In this document: piece by piece, positions 44,036-52,770 of the stretch
Layout of the letters: each line of letters opens with the position of its first letter
How positions within the stretch are numbered: the stretch's first letter is position 1
From: Crocinitomicaceae bacterium
GTDB taxonomy: Bacteria > Bacteroidota > Bacteroidia > Flavobacteriales_D > Crocinitomicaceae
Length of the DNA stretch: 64,000 nucleotides
Direction of reading: 5' to 3'
NCBI GenBank assembly: GCA_029251865.1
Contig: JAQXCN010000012.1
Coordinates: 1 to 64,000, forward strand
Position numbers and translations under genes: made by a program
The notes under the pieces: generated by a model
Seen by the model: only the letters and a program-made list of their open reading frames with translations
What the model was told of the DNA's origin: nothing
Database searches by the model: none

Positions 44036-44761
44036 ATGGAAGAGACGAGAAAAAGAATTGAGGTTTGTTTCACACCTGGAGAATATGATTACTTCAAAGA
44101 TGAATTCGAAATTGTTGTAGTCATAGATGTGCTTCGGGCCACAACAGCTATATGTGCGGCATTTGACAATGGGATAAAATCAATTATTCCAGTACCTACA
44201 TTAGAAGACGCACGTGAGTACAAAAAACAAGGCTATCTTGTCGGTGCAGAGCGCAAAGGTCAAATTGTTGAAGGCTTTGATTTTGGCAACTCCCCCTACT
44301 CCTACATGAAGGAAGAGTTTAAAGGAAAAGAAGTCGTATTAACAACGACGAATGGCACAAAATCAATCGCTGCTGCAAAAGATGCAGACACAGTTGTCAT
44401 TGGAGCATTGGTCAATTTAGATGCGATGATTGAATGGCTCATAAAACAAAATAAAAACACCCTTTGTTTGTGCTCAGGCTGGCAAGACAAATTCAATCTT
44501 GAAGACACTATTTGCGCAGGGGCAATTTCAGAGGCCCTAATTGCTACTGGCAATTACACATCCATTGAAGATTCGTCAATCGCAGCGAAGTACCTCTATA
44601 TATCTGCAAAGGACAACTACATGGGTTACCTCAAATCTAGTTCACACAGAAGAAGACTACGGAATCTCAACTTAAATAAAGATGTCAAGTATTGTCTCAC
44701 CCCTAATCTTTCCAAATCTGTACCTATTCTTAAAGATGGAAAACTCTACAACCAAGAATGA
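44036..44761 (+). CDS. comB: 2-phosphosulfolactate phosphatase family protein (ComB-like)
   Basis: A 241-residue Mg-dependent phosphatase of the ComB family: IVVVIDVLRATTAICAAF near residue 30, GAERKGQIVEGFDFGNSP near 75, VVLTTTNGTKSI near 100 and CSGWQDKFNLEDTICAGAI near 147. In methanogens ComB makes sulfolactate for coenzyme M. Bacteria that lack coenzyme M also carry this family, and the real substrate here is unknown. It overlaps the next gene by 4 bases. Confidence 0.88.
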   Translation: MEETRKRIEVCFTPGEYDYFKDEFEIVVVIDVLRATTAICAAFDNGIKSIIPVPTLEDAREYKKQGYLVGAERKGQIVEGFDFGNSPYSYMKEEFKGKEVVLTTTNGTKSIAAAKDADTVVIGALVNLDAMIEWLIKQNKNTLCLCSGWQDKFNLEDTICAGAISEALIATGNYTSIEDSSIAAKYLYISAKDNYMGYLKSSSHRRRLRNLNLNKDVKYCLTPNLSKSVPILKDGKLYNQE

Positions 44762-45744
44762 AATATCTGATTCTTTCTATTTGCATTCTCATTTCTCTAT
44801 CGGTAAATCAAACGCATAAAAAAATAACGTGGGGCTTTTTTGGACATAAAAAAATCAATCGGATATCCATATTTACGTTACCCGACGAAATGTTTGGTTT
44901 CTACAAAGAGCACATTGAATACATAACAGAACATGCTGTAGACCCTGACAAGCGCCGTTATGCCGTGGATGGTGAAGCACCATGTCATTATATTGATCTT
45001 GACCATTATTATCACAAGGGAGAGGACCCTTACACCGTAATGCCTGAAAAATGGAAAGATGCAGTTGAGAAATTCACAGAAGACACCTTGCAAGCATACG
45101 GAATCGTTCCTTGGCACATTCAAAGAATGAAATACAGACTTCAAAAGGCTTTTGAGCGAAAAAATGTTGATTTAATACTAAAATACTCTGCAGATATTGG
45201 CCATTACATTGGTGATGCTCACGTGCCGCTTCATACTACTGAAAATTATAATGGCCATATGACAAACCAAAAAGGGATTCATGGCTTGTGGGAAAGTCGT
45301 CTTGTAGAAATTAACTCAACGAACTACGATTATTTTGTAGGAAAAGCGAAATATGTTGAGAATGTACTTGACTTTGCCTGGGAGGCTGTTAAAGGTTCAC
45401 ACAATGCTTTGGACTCTGTCTTTAACATGGAAATTGAAACCACAAAAGAAATACCACAAAACCTAAAATACAGCTACGAGAGACGCGGGAACGTAACAAC
45501 AAAAGTCTATTCAAAGGAATTCTGCGATTTATACCATTCTAAAATGAACGGAATGGTTGAAAGGCGCATGAAACGCGCGATAATCTCCATTGGATCTATC
45601 TGGTATACCGCTTGGGTAGATGCTGGACAACCCGACCTAAGAGCTTTACAATATTCTAAGCCAAGTGAAAATCTAATCAATGAACTTCAAGTTTTAGATG
45701 ACGCATACCATCAGGGACTTCATAAAGGAAGAATCTGTGATTAA
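44758..45744 (+). CDS. S1/P1 nuclease / zinc-dependent phospholipase C-like protein
   Basis: A 328-residue exported protein (signal peptide about 1-17). Zinc ligands of the P1-nuclease/phospholipase C fold can be placed: the mature N-terminus WGFFGHKKIN (Trp and His), HYIDLDHYY, YSADIGHYIGDAHVPLHTT (H-x3-D and H) and GIHGLWESRL (His and Glu). The C-terminal part (RRMKRAIISIGSIWYTAWVDAG) is conserved in the Bacteroidota form. It could hydrolyse nucleic acid or phospholipid; the sequence alone does not say which. The 4-base overlap with the ComB-like gene suggests joint expression. Confidence 0.85.
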   Translation: MKYLILSICILISLSVNQTHKKITWGFFGHKKINRISIFTLPDEMFGFYKEHIEYITEHAVDPDKRRYAVDGEAPCHYIDLDHYYHKGEDPYTVMPEKWKDAVEKFTEDTLQAYGIVPWHIQRMKYRLQKAFERKNVDLILKYSADIGHYIGDAHVPLHTTENYNGHMTNQKGIHGLWESRLVEINSTNYDYFVGKAKYVENVLDFAWEAVKGSHNALDSVFNMEIETTKEIPQNLKYSYERRGNVTTKVYSKEFCDLYHSKMNGMVERRMKRAIISIGSIWYTAWVDAGQPDLRALQYSKPSENLINELQVLDDAYHQGLHKGRICD

Positions 45745-45819
45745 ACTTCTATTATTTGATTTTGTGAAATCTGAATTCAATTCATTTAAATAAATACGCT
45801 TAAAAATAATTAACATCTG

Positions 45820-47016
45820 ATGAAAAAAACACTATTCCTTTTAACAATACTATTCTCAATAGAATCATTCGCTCAACTAACAAACGAAAACTTTATAAGT
45901 GAAATTAATGCCTGTTTAACGACCAACCCCATTAATGGGTTGTGTGAATCGAGCATTTATGGCGTTATGCCTGACTGGGATGTTAGTCAGGTAACAGATA
46001 TGTCTTGGGCCTTTGATGACCAAATAGAATTCAATGGTGATATCAGCGCATGGGATGTAAGTAACGTTACCAATATGAGCTTTATGTTTACATCAAATCC
46101 ATACAGTGGAGGGACCGCATTTAACCAAAACATTGGAGAATGGAATGTTAGTAATGTCACTAATATGGAGATGATGTTTGGGCGGTCTACCGCATTCAAT
46201 CAAAACATAGGTAATTGGGATGTAAGCAACGTAATCGATATGTCCTATATGTTTTTAGGGGCAAATTCATTCAATCAAGACATCGGAAATTGGGATGTCA
46301 GCAATGTGACCAAGATGCATTCAATGTTTACGAGTGCTGTTTCTTTCAATCAAGATATAGGAGAATGGAATGTCAGTAATGTAACCAACATGATTTCCAT
46401 GTTCGGAAATGTTAATGGACCTTCTCCCGTGCCATACGCTGGTGCTATTTCCTTCAATCAAGATATCGGAGATTGGGATGTAAGCAATGTTGATGTTATG
46501 ATAAACATGTTCAAAGGTGCAACCGCTTTTGATCAAAACATTAGCGCCTGGGATGTTAGTAACGTGTCAAACATGTCACAAATGCTGAATTTATCAGGCC
46601 TTTCTATTGCCAATTATGATGCGCTACTAATGGGATGGTCCACCCAAGATGTACAGCCCAGTGTCCCACTCGGTGCTTTAGGCCTAAAATATTGCCTCGG
46701 AGAATCAGCAAGGCAAAATCTTATCAATACACACAATTGGAGTATCCTAGACGACTCATTGGACTGTCCAGTCGCAAATATTTTCTATCCAAACGAGTTA
46801 GAAATCTCAATTTATCCAAATCCTACAACAAAAAAGGTTTTTATCGATTGGAATGACACACCATTACATATAGCGCTCTATGATTTGTTAGGAAACCGAG
46901 TATTGCATAAAAATTTCACCAATTACTGTGATTTAAGTCATTTAGAAAGTGGTATTTACAAGGCTGTAATTTCTAATGGTTTGAAATCAACCACAAAGAA
47001 AATCGTCAAAAACTAA
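45820..47016 (+). CDS. BspA-like (DUF285) repeat protein with T9SS sorting domain
   Basis: A 398-residue secreted protein. Signal peptide about 1-18. From about residue 60 to 260 there are seven to eight repeats of about 25 residues with consensus M-x-x-M-F-x-x-A-x-x-F-N-Q-D/N-I-G-x-W-D/N-V-S-N-V-T-N, the DUF285/BspA-type leucine-rich-like surface repeat. One repeat carries an 11-residue insertion (GNVNGPSPVPYA). A T9SS type A domain (IYPNPTTKKVFIDW...GIYKAVISNG) ends it. A cell-surface adhesive or binding role is probable. Confidence 0.9.
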   Translation: MKKTLFLLTILFSIESFAQLTNENFISEINACLTTNPINGLCESSIYGVMPDWDVSQVTDMSWAFDDQIEFNGDISAWDVSNVTNMSFMFTSNPYSGGTAFNQNIGEWNVSNVTNMEMMFGRSTAFNQNIGNWDVSNVIDMSYMFLGANSFNQDIGNWDVSNVTKMHSMFTSAVSFNQDIGEWNVSNVTNMISMFGNVNGPSPVPYAGAISFNQDIGDWDVSNVDVMINMFKGATAFDQNISAWDVSNVSNMSQMLNLSGLSIANYDALLMGWSTQDVQPSVPLGALGLKYCLGESARQNLINTHNWSILDDSLDCPVANIFYPNELEISIYPNPTTKKVFIDWNDTPLHIALYDLLGNRVLHKNFTNYCDLSHLESGIYKAVISNGLKSTTKKIVKN

Positions 47017-47055
47017 TGTAATCAAAGTTTTGAGGTTTCAGCTGAGCATCAAATG

Positions 47056-48738
47056 TCATACTATTTTCCTATACTTTATTCTCTTGGGACCTGAATCGCC
47101 TAATCTTTTCTTACGATTTTCCTCATAGTCAGAATAGGTACCTTCAAACCAATACACCTCAGAATCACCCTCGAAAGCAAGGATATGGGTGCAAATCCGA
47201 TCTAAAAACCATCTATCATGGGAAATAACAACGGCACATCCCGCAAAATTTTGAATCCCCTCTTCCAAAGCACGCAGCGTATTTACATCTATATCATTGG
47301 TTGGCTCATCAAGAAGTAGCACATTAGCCTCTATCTTCAAAGTCATAGCTAAATGCAAACGGTTTCGCTCACCTCCTGATAAAACACCAACTTTCTTATT
47401 TTGATCTGAACCGCTGAAATTGAATTTGGATAAATACGCGCGTGAATTAATCTTTTGATTACCAACCTCAACATATTCCAAACCACTCGAAACCACATCA
47501 AAAACAGATTTTTCAGGCTGGATATCCTTGTGTGTTTGATCCACATAGCCTAGCTTAACAGTTTCACCTACCTGAAACTGACCTCCATCGGGCTGCAATT
47601 CATCCATTATCATTTTAAAAATTGTGGTTTTACCGGCACCATTTGGCCCGATTACTCCAACAATTCCTGCAGGCGGCAATTTAAAATTCAGGTTATCATA
47701 CAGTAATTTCTCACCAAAAGATTTAGAGACACTTTCAGCATCTATCACATTGGTTCCCAGTCTTGGACCATTCGGTATCGGAATCTCTAGTATATCATCT
47801 TTTGCCTTAGAATCCTGAGATAACATTTTCTCATAATTTTGAATTCTTGCTTTATTCTTTGCCTGCCTCGCTTTCGGATTCATACGTACCCATTCAAGCT
47901 CTCTCGCTAATACTTTTTGTCGTTTTGATTCTTGTTTTTCTTCTTCCTTAAGTCGCTTTCCTTTTTGTTCTAACCAAGAAGTATAGTTTCCTTTCCATGG
48001 GATCCCCTCTCCTCTATCTAATTCTAAAATCCATCCTGCTACATTGTCCAAGAAATACCTATCGTGGGTAACTGCAATCACCGTTCCTTTGTACTGCTGA
48101 AGATGCTGCTCAAGCCAATCAATAGATTCTGCATCCAAATGGTTGGTAGGCTCATCTAAAAGTAAAATGTCAGGATTCTTTAAAAGCAAACGACAAAGTG
48201 CTACACGGCGTTTTTCACCACCTGAAAGTGTACCTATCTTCTGATCGTCTGGAGGACAACGCAGGGCATCCATTGCGCGGTCTAACTTATTATCTAGCTC
48301 CCAAGCATCCAAAGCATCTATCTTATCAGAAACCTCTCCTTGCCTTGCAATTAACTTCTCCATTTTATCAGGATCATTAAGTACAGCTTCATCCATAAAT
48401 GAGGCATTTATTTCCTCGTATTCTTTAAGAACATCAACGGTTTCTTGACATCCTTCCATTACTATTTCCTTTACCGTTCTCTCCAGGTCTAACTCAGGTT
48501 CCTGTGGTAAATAACCGACCGAATACCCCGGAGAAAAAACTACATCTCCCTGATACGCCTGATCTAAACCTGCTATAATTTTCATAACAGTAGATTTACC
48601 AGAACCATTTAAACCTATAATTCCAATCTTAGCACCATAAAAGAATGAAAGGTGGATATTCTTAATGATTTGCTTTCCCTGTGGTGTTGCTTTAGTGACA
48701 CCTACCATAGAAAAAATTACCTTTTTATCATCAGCCAT
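47056..48738 (-). CDS. ettA: Energy-dependent translational throttle protein EttA (ABC-F)
   Basis: A 560-residue cytosolic ABC-F protein with two nucleotide-binding domains. Walker A sites are GLNGSGKST near residue 42 and GPNGAGKTT near 360; signatures are LSGGEKRRVALCRLL and LSGGERNRLHLAMTL; Walker B LLLDEPTNHLD and LLLDEPTNDID. The interdomain linker and arm (WVRMNPKARQAKNKARIQNYEKM) are EttA-like. It binds the ribosomal E site and gates initiation by energy state. It starts 1 base after the glycosyltransferase stop. Confidence 0.95.
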   Translation of the reverse strand: MADDKKVIFSMVGVTKATPQGKQIIKNIHLSFFYGAKIGIIGLNGSGKSTVMKIIAGLDQAYQGDVVFSPGYSVGYLPQEPELDLERTVKEIVMEGCQETVDVLKEYEEINASFMDEAVLNDPDKMEKLIARQGEVSDKIDALDAWELDNKLDRAMDALRCPPDDQKIGTLSGGEKRRVALCRLLLKNPDILLLDEPTNHLDAESIDWLEQHLQQYKGTVIAVTHDRYFLDNVAGWILELDRGEGIPWKGNYTSWLEQKGKRLKEEEKQESKRQKVLARELEWVRMNPKARQAKNKARIQNYEKMLSQDSKAKDDILEIPIPNGPRLGTNVIDAESVSKSFGEKLLYDNLNFKLPPAGIVGVIGPNGAGKTTIFKMIMDELQPDGGQFQVGETVKLGYVDQTHKDIQPEKSVFDVVSSGLEYVEVGNQKINSRAYLSKFNFSGSDQNKKVGVLSGGERNRLHLAMTLKIEANVLLLDEPTNDIDVNTLRALEEGIQNFAGCAVVISHDRWFLDRICTHILAFEGDSEVYWFEGTYSDYEENRKKRLGDSGPKRIKYRKIV

Positions 48739-48739
48739 A

Positions 48740-49480
48740 TTATTTGAATATTTTATTTGTGTGAATCTTCCATTTAGCTAAACGAAAGTTTATTGCTGTT
48801 TTTAGCACACCCAAGCCATAAGTTACCGAGCGGCTGAAATTAATTGAGGACGCTTCCTCGAAATATTTTGTGGGACAGGTGACTTCACCAATCTCAAAAT
48901 CTTTAAAACAAATTTGTGCGATCATCTGATTGTCAAAAACAAAATCATCAGAGTTCTGATGAATGTTAATTTCCTCAAACACCTCTTTTGAGAATGCGCG
49001 ATAACCGGTATGGTACTCAGAAAGTTTTTGCCCCATAAGTATGTTCTGAAACAAAGTTAGAATTCGGTTGGCCACGTATTTATAAACTGGCATACCCCCC
49101 TTCAATGCACCCTTTCCAAGAATTCTCGAACCAAGAACAACAGGATAAACTTCAAAAGCAATGATTCCTGAAATCGCATGAATCAGCTTTGGTGTATATT
49201 GATAATCTGGATGAAGCATAATAATAATATCTGCGCCCAATTCAAGCGCTTTGGTGTAACAAGATTTCTGATTACCTCCGTAACCTTTATTGGACTCGTG
49301 ACGAATGACATGCGCGATACCTAGCTCCTCAGCAATCACCGATGTATTGTCTTTACTAGCATCATCAACTAATATAACAGCATCAACAATTTCCATTGGA
49401 ATTTCGCTATAAGTCTTTGCCACCGTACTTGCCGCATTGTATGCGGGAAGTACAACTGCTATTTTCTTTCCATTTAACAC
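48740..49480 (-). CDS. Family 2 glycosyltransferase
   Basis: A GT-A fold glycosyltransferase of about 246 residues: IAVVLPAYNAASTVAKT near the start, DAVILVDDASKDNT, the nucleotide-sugar site MLHPDYQYTPKL and GYRAFSKEVFEEI near 165. I chose the GTG at 49480 (MLNGKKIAVVLPAY), the usual family start. The frame extends to another GTG at 49528, but the added 16 residues look unlike the family. A TATTTTTA sequence, one base off the -7 consensus, ends 4 bases before this GTG. The dolichyl-phosphate-sugar-synthase-like short form suggests a polyprenyl-phosphate acceptor (inferred). Confidence 0.82.
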   Translation of the reverse strand: MLNGKKIAVVLPAYNAASTVAKTYSEIPMEIVDAVILVDDASKDNTSVIAEELGIAHVIRHESNKGYGGNQKSCYTKALELGADIIIMLHPDYQYTPKLIHAISGIIAFEVYPVVLGSRILGKGALKGGMPVYKYVANRILTLFQNILMGQKLSEYHTGYRAFSKEVFEEINIHQNSDDFVFDNQMIAQICFKDFEIGEVTCPTKYFEEASSINFSRSVTYGLGVLKTAINFRLAKWKIHTNKIFK

Positions 49481-49544
49481 GGCATAAAAATAATGAGGAT
49501 ATGTGAATTGAACACCTATTTCATGCACCGAATCAATCTTTCCT

Positions 49545-49552
49545 TAAATTTG
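49545..49552 (+). promoter_or_regulatory. -7 element 4 bases before the rarA start
   Basis: TAAATTTG, exact TAnnTTTG, ending 4 bases before the ATG at 49557; predicts a leaderless transcript. Confidence 0.45.
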
Positions 49553-49556
49553 TGTC

Positions 49557-50840
49557 ATGAATGCTTTAGCTCCACTTGCCGAAAGAATGCGCCCAAAAAA
49601 TCTGGAAGCATATATAGGACAAGAACACCTACTTGCTGATAATGCACCTTTGACGCGCGCTTTAGAGGCTGGTATTATTCCTTCTATGATTTTCTGGGGT
49701 CCTCCAGGAGTTGGCAAAACAACATTGGCTTACCTCGTTGCGGAAAAGTTAAAAAAGACTATTCACACATTATCTGCAATATCTTCGGGTGTGAAAGATG
49801 TTAGAGAGGTCATTGCAAAAGTTCAAAATGCAGGGATGTTTCAGGAGTCGGGAACCATTCTTTTCATTGATGAAATACATCGGTTTTCGAAATCGCAACA
49901 AGATTCATTACTAGGCGCAGTAGAAAAAGGAGTTGTTACCTTGATTGGAGCTACTACGGAGAATCCGTCATTTGAAGTTATATCCGCCCTCTTATCTCGT
50001 TGTCACGTCTACACCTTAAAGGACCATTCGAAGAAAGATCTCATTGCTCTGCTTCAAAGAGCGATCACACAGGATAGAGTTTTAGCACAACGAAAAGTCA
50101 CATTCAAAGAGTACGATAGTCTTCTTGCTATATCGGGCGGTGATGCGAGAAAGATTTTAAATGTTTTTGAAATTATAATAAGTGCGTTCCCTGAAAATGA
50201 AAGTATTGAAATCACGAATAAACTAGTTCAAGACAATGCGCAACAATCCTTAGCGCGCTACGACAAGGATGGAGATCAACACTACGACATTATATCTGCT
50301 TTCATTAAGGCCATTCGGGGTAGCGATGCTAATGCTGCTGTTTATTGGTTGGCACGAATGGTTGAAGGAGGAGAAGACCCAAAGTTTATTGCTCGACGTT
50401 TAATCATTTCAGCAGCCGAAGATATCGGTTTGGCAAATCCAAATGCATTACTTCTTGCAAATAATACATTTCAGGCAGTCGAAAAAGTTGGCTGGCCAGA
50501 ATCGAGGATTATTTTAGCTCAATGTGCGATTTACTTAGCCGATAGCCCCAAAGGAAATGGCGCATACATGGCGATAAATAATGCACAACAAGTCGTACAA
50601 AAAACAGGCAATCTCAATGTTCCTATTGCTCTTCGTAATGCATCAAGTACATTAATGAAAGAACTCGGTTATGGTGAGAAATATAAATACAGCCATGACT
50701 TTGATGGCAACTTTGTAGCGCAAGAGTTTTTACCTGAAGAAATCAAGGGGCTTTCTTTTTACAAAGCAGGTTCAAGCGCAAAAGAGCAAACTATTGCACA
50801 AAACCAAAACAAACTTTGGAATAATAAATACAAGAAGTAA
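49557..50840 (+). CDS. rarA: Replication-associated recombination protein A (RarA/MgsA AAA+ ATPase)
   Basis: A 427-residue clamp-loader-related ATPase acting at stalled forks. Motifs: LAERMRPKNLEAYIGQEHLL near residue 7, Walker A GPPGVGKTT near 49, Walker B LFIDEIHRFSKSQQD near 103, sensor GATTENPSFEV, and the C-terminal tetramerisation region KAIRGSDANAAVYWLARM ... RRLIISAAEDIGLANP. Length normal. The acyltransferase gene starts on its last base (TAATG). Confidence 0.95.
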   Translation: MNALAPLAERMRPKNLEAYIGQEHLLADNAPLTRALEAGIIPSMIFWGPPGVGKTTLAYLVAEKLKKTIHTLSAISSGVKDVREVIAKVQNAGMFQESGTILFIDEIHRFSKSQQDSLLGAVEKGVVTLIGATTENPSFEVISALLSRCHVYTLKDHSKKDLIALLQRAITQDRVLAQRKVTFKEYDSLLAISGGDARKILNVFEIIISAFPENESIEITNKLVQDNAQQSLARYDKDGDQHYDIISAFIKAIRGSDANAAVYWLARMVEGGEDPKFIARRLIISAAEDIGLANPNALLLANNTFQAVEKVGWPESRIILAQCAIYLADSPKGNGAYMAINNAQQVVQKTGNLNVPIALRNASSTLMKELGYGEKYKYSHDFDGNFVAQEFLPEEIKGLSFYKAGSSAKEQTIAQNQNKLWNNKYKK

Positions 50841-51763
50841 TGGGTAAGTTATTGTATTTCTTTATTCTCTTACCGCTTTCATGGCTGCCTTTTAGCGCAC
50901 TCTACACTTTATCTTATTTGCTATACTTTTGTTTGTTTTATGTTTTTAGATATCGAAAAGAAATTGTCTTCCAGAACATCAGCAAAAGCTTTCCTGAAAT
51001 GGATACTAACTCTCATCTCCAAATTGCAAAAGACTACTATCGCCATTTTGCAGATGTTATTGTTGAAGGCATAAAAAACCTGAATATTTCAGAAAAATCT
51101 CTTAAAAAGAGATACCGCGTTATAAATCCTGAAATCGCAAATAACTTTTTTGAAAAAAATAAGAGCATTATTTTATGTGCTGGTCATATAAATAATTGGG
51201 AATGGTGGATCACCCATCAAAATAAAGCACTTGAGCACCAAGCGATTGGTATTGGAATGCCCTTAACACAAAAATCATTAGGTGCAAAAATCAATGAAAG
51301 AAGAGAAAGAATGGGCATGATTGTCACTGATTCTTTACAATACAAAGCAGCCATAAAAACATTGGAAGACCGGGTATTCGCACTACTTATCTTAGGAGAT
51401 CAATCTCCTGGCAGTGTCAAAAAAAGCTATTGGACAACATTTCTACATCAAGAAACTGCATTTACCTTCGGAACAGAAATGATTGCAAACACTTATAACC
51501 TACCTGTGATCTATTACTCGGTTAGAAAGGTCAAACGTGGTTTTTATGAACTTGAACTTAAAATTCTAACTGAAGAACCCTTATCTTTACCCTATGGTAA
51601 ATTGACTGAAAAATATGTTTCGGCATTAGAGCATGATATCATAAATCAACCGAGCCAATGGATTTGGTCTCACAAAAGATGGAAAAAAGAAGTACCAAAT
51701 GATCTCAATTCAATTAAAAATGAACATCAAAAGCATTTTAATACTCGTTTTCGTAGCAACTAG
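50840..51763 (+). CDS. Lipid A lauroyl/myristoyl acyltransferase family protein (LpxL/HtrB-like)
   Basis: A 307-residue inner-membrane acyltransferase. An N-terminal membrane anchor (about 1-35) is followed by the catalytic HxxxxE motif CAGHINNWEWW (His near 113), the region GIGMPLTQKSLGAKINERRERMG, and LGDQSPG near 190. It would add a secondary acyl chain to lipid A, or make a related aminolipid. It overlaps rarA by one base, and the next gene begins inside its 3' end. Confidence 0.85.
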   Translation: MGKLLYFFILLPLSWLPFSALYTLSYLLYFCLFYVFRYRKEIVFQNISKSFPEMDTNSHLQIAKDYYRHFADVIVEGIKNLNISEKSLKKRYRVINPEIANNFFEKNKSIILCAGHINNWEWWITHQNKALEHQAIGIGMPLTQKSLGAKINERRERMGMIVTDSLQYKAAIKTLEDRVFALLILGDQSPGSVKKSYWTTFLHQETAFTFGTEMIANTYNLPVIYYSVRKVKRGFYELELKILTEEPLSLPYGKLTEKYVSALEHDIINQPSQWIWSHKRWKKEVPNDLNSIKNEHQKHFNTRFRSN

Positions 51764-52703
51764 CCTCTCGACGACCTCACTAATTGCCCAGTATAAACAC
51801 TATGCCGACTCAAAAACCCACTCTAGAGGAATTACAGGTTTTAAGAATAGTTTATACTTAAGTTCAAATACTGGACTTGTATACGAGTACAATGTTAAAA
51901 CGCATAAATCGAGATGTCTGAATCTCTCCTCACCGCTGCATGAGCTGAGAGACATCGATGTAAATGGACAGAAAATTATTGCGATGCAAAGCCATGACGT
52001 AAGCCAACTCTCTTACATTTTGAATGGTAAACCCATGCGATTAAGTATAGATGCCAACGCGGTTTTCTTTGATGGAATGGCAATGTATGCACTCAAAGGA
52101 ATGCTCTTTGGAGACCCTGTTAATGGTAAGTTTCCAATTTACTACACGAATTCTGGCGGTATCAAATGGTTTCCAACAAAAACAACAGTTAATGCACTGG
52201 AAGGTGAGTTTGGATTTTCAGCAAGTGGCACGAGTATCGTATACATTGATGGTTCTTTTATTATTGTAACCGGCGGTCTCAACTCAAGATTTATTAGCAC
52301 CTCTGACATGGGTGAAACTTGGTCCAGCTCAAAATTACCATTTGAATCAAAAGCGAGCTCCGGCGCCTATTCAGTTGCGATGAATGACCTCAATAATGGC
52401 GTTGTTGTAGGTGGGAACTATAAACGCCCTGAGGATGCAACAAGAAATTGTTTTATCACCAACGATGGAGGCAAAACCTGGAAGCCATCAAAGAAAGGTC
52501 CAAATGGTTACCGTTCATGCGTTATCGTTCATAAAGGTGTGTATTATGCTTGTGGAACTAGCGGTATTGATTACTCACTAGACCAAGGTATGAATTGGTC
52601 TGCACTTACAACAGGGAAGTTTTACAGCCTGGCTGTTTTAAAAAACAAGCTTTATGCTTCTGCATCTGAGGGGAGAATCGCGAAATTCAAACTCGTAAAA
52701 TAA
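51720..52703 (+). CDS. YCF48/BNR-like beta-propeller secreted protein
   Basis: A 327-residue protein with a signal peptide (MNIKSILILVFVATSLSTTS) and a propeller containing three Asp-box-like turns: STSDMGETW, TNDGGKTW and SLDQGMNW, as in photosystem-II-assembly-factor YCF48-like and sialidase-type repeats of Bacteroidota. The ATG at 51720 lies 44 bases inside the end of the acyltransferase gene; the frame begins at 51699 but the signal peptide fits the later ATG. Function unknown, probably periplasmic. Confidence 0.82.
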   Translation: MNIKSILILVFVATSLSTTSLIAQYKHYADSKTHSRGITGFKNSLYLSSNTGLVYEYNVKTHKSRCLNLSSPLHELRDIDVNGQKIIAMQSHDVSQLSYILNGKPMRLSIDANAVFFDGMAMYALKGMLFGDPVNGKFPIYYTNSGGIKWFPTKTTVNALEGEFGFSASGTSIVYIDGSFIIVTGGLNSRFISTSDMGETWSSSKLPFESKASSGAYSVAMNDLNNGVVVGGNYKRPEDATRNCFITNDGGKTWKPSKKGPNGYRSCVIVHKGVYYACGTSGIDYSLDQGMNWSALTTGKFYSLAVLKNKLYASASEGRIAKFKLVK

Positions 52704-52748
52704 GCATAAGCTTTTCAACTTTTCCTTAGGCTATTTTAGACTTTCGAT

Positions 52749-52756
52749 TATTTTTG
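52749..52756 (+). promoter_or_regulatory. -7 element of trxB
   Basis: TATTTTTG, exact, 14 bases before the ATG at 52771. Confidence 0.45.
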
Positions 52757-52770
52757 TAAAAAATTTATTT

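Noticed and set aside
46060-46580. Nucleotide-level tandem repeat as a mobile element
   Set aside because: It is the coding repeat of the BspA-like protein; frame and consensus are continuous.
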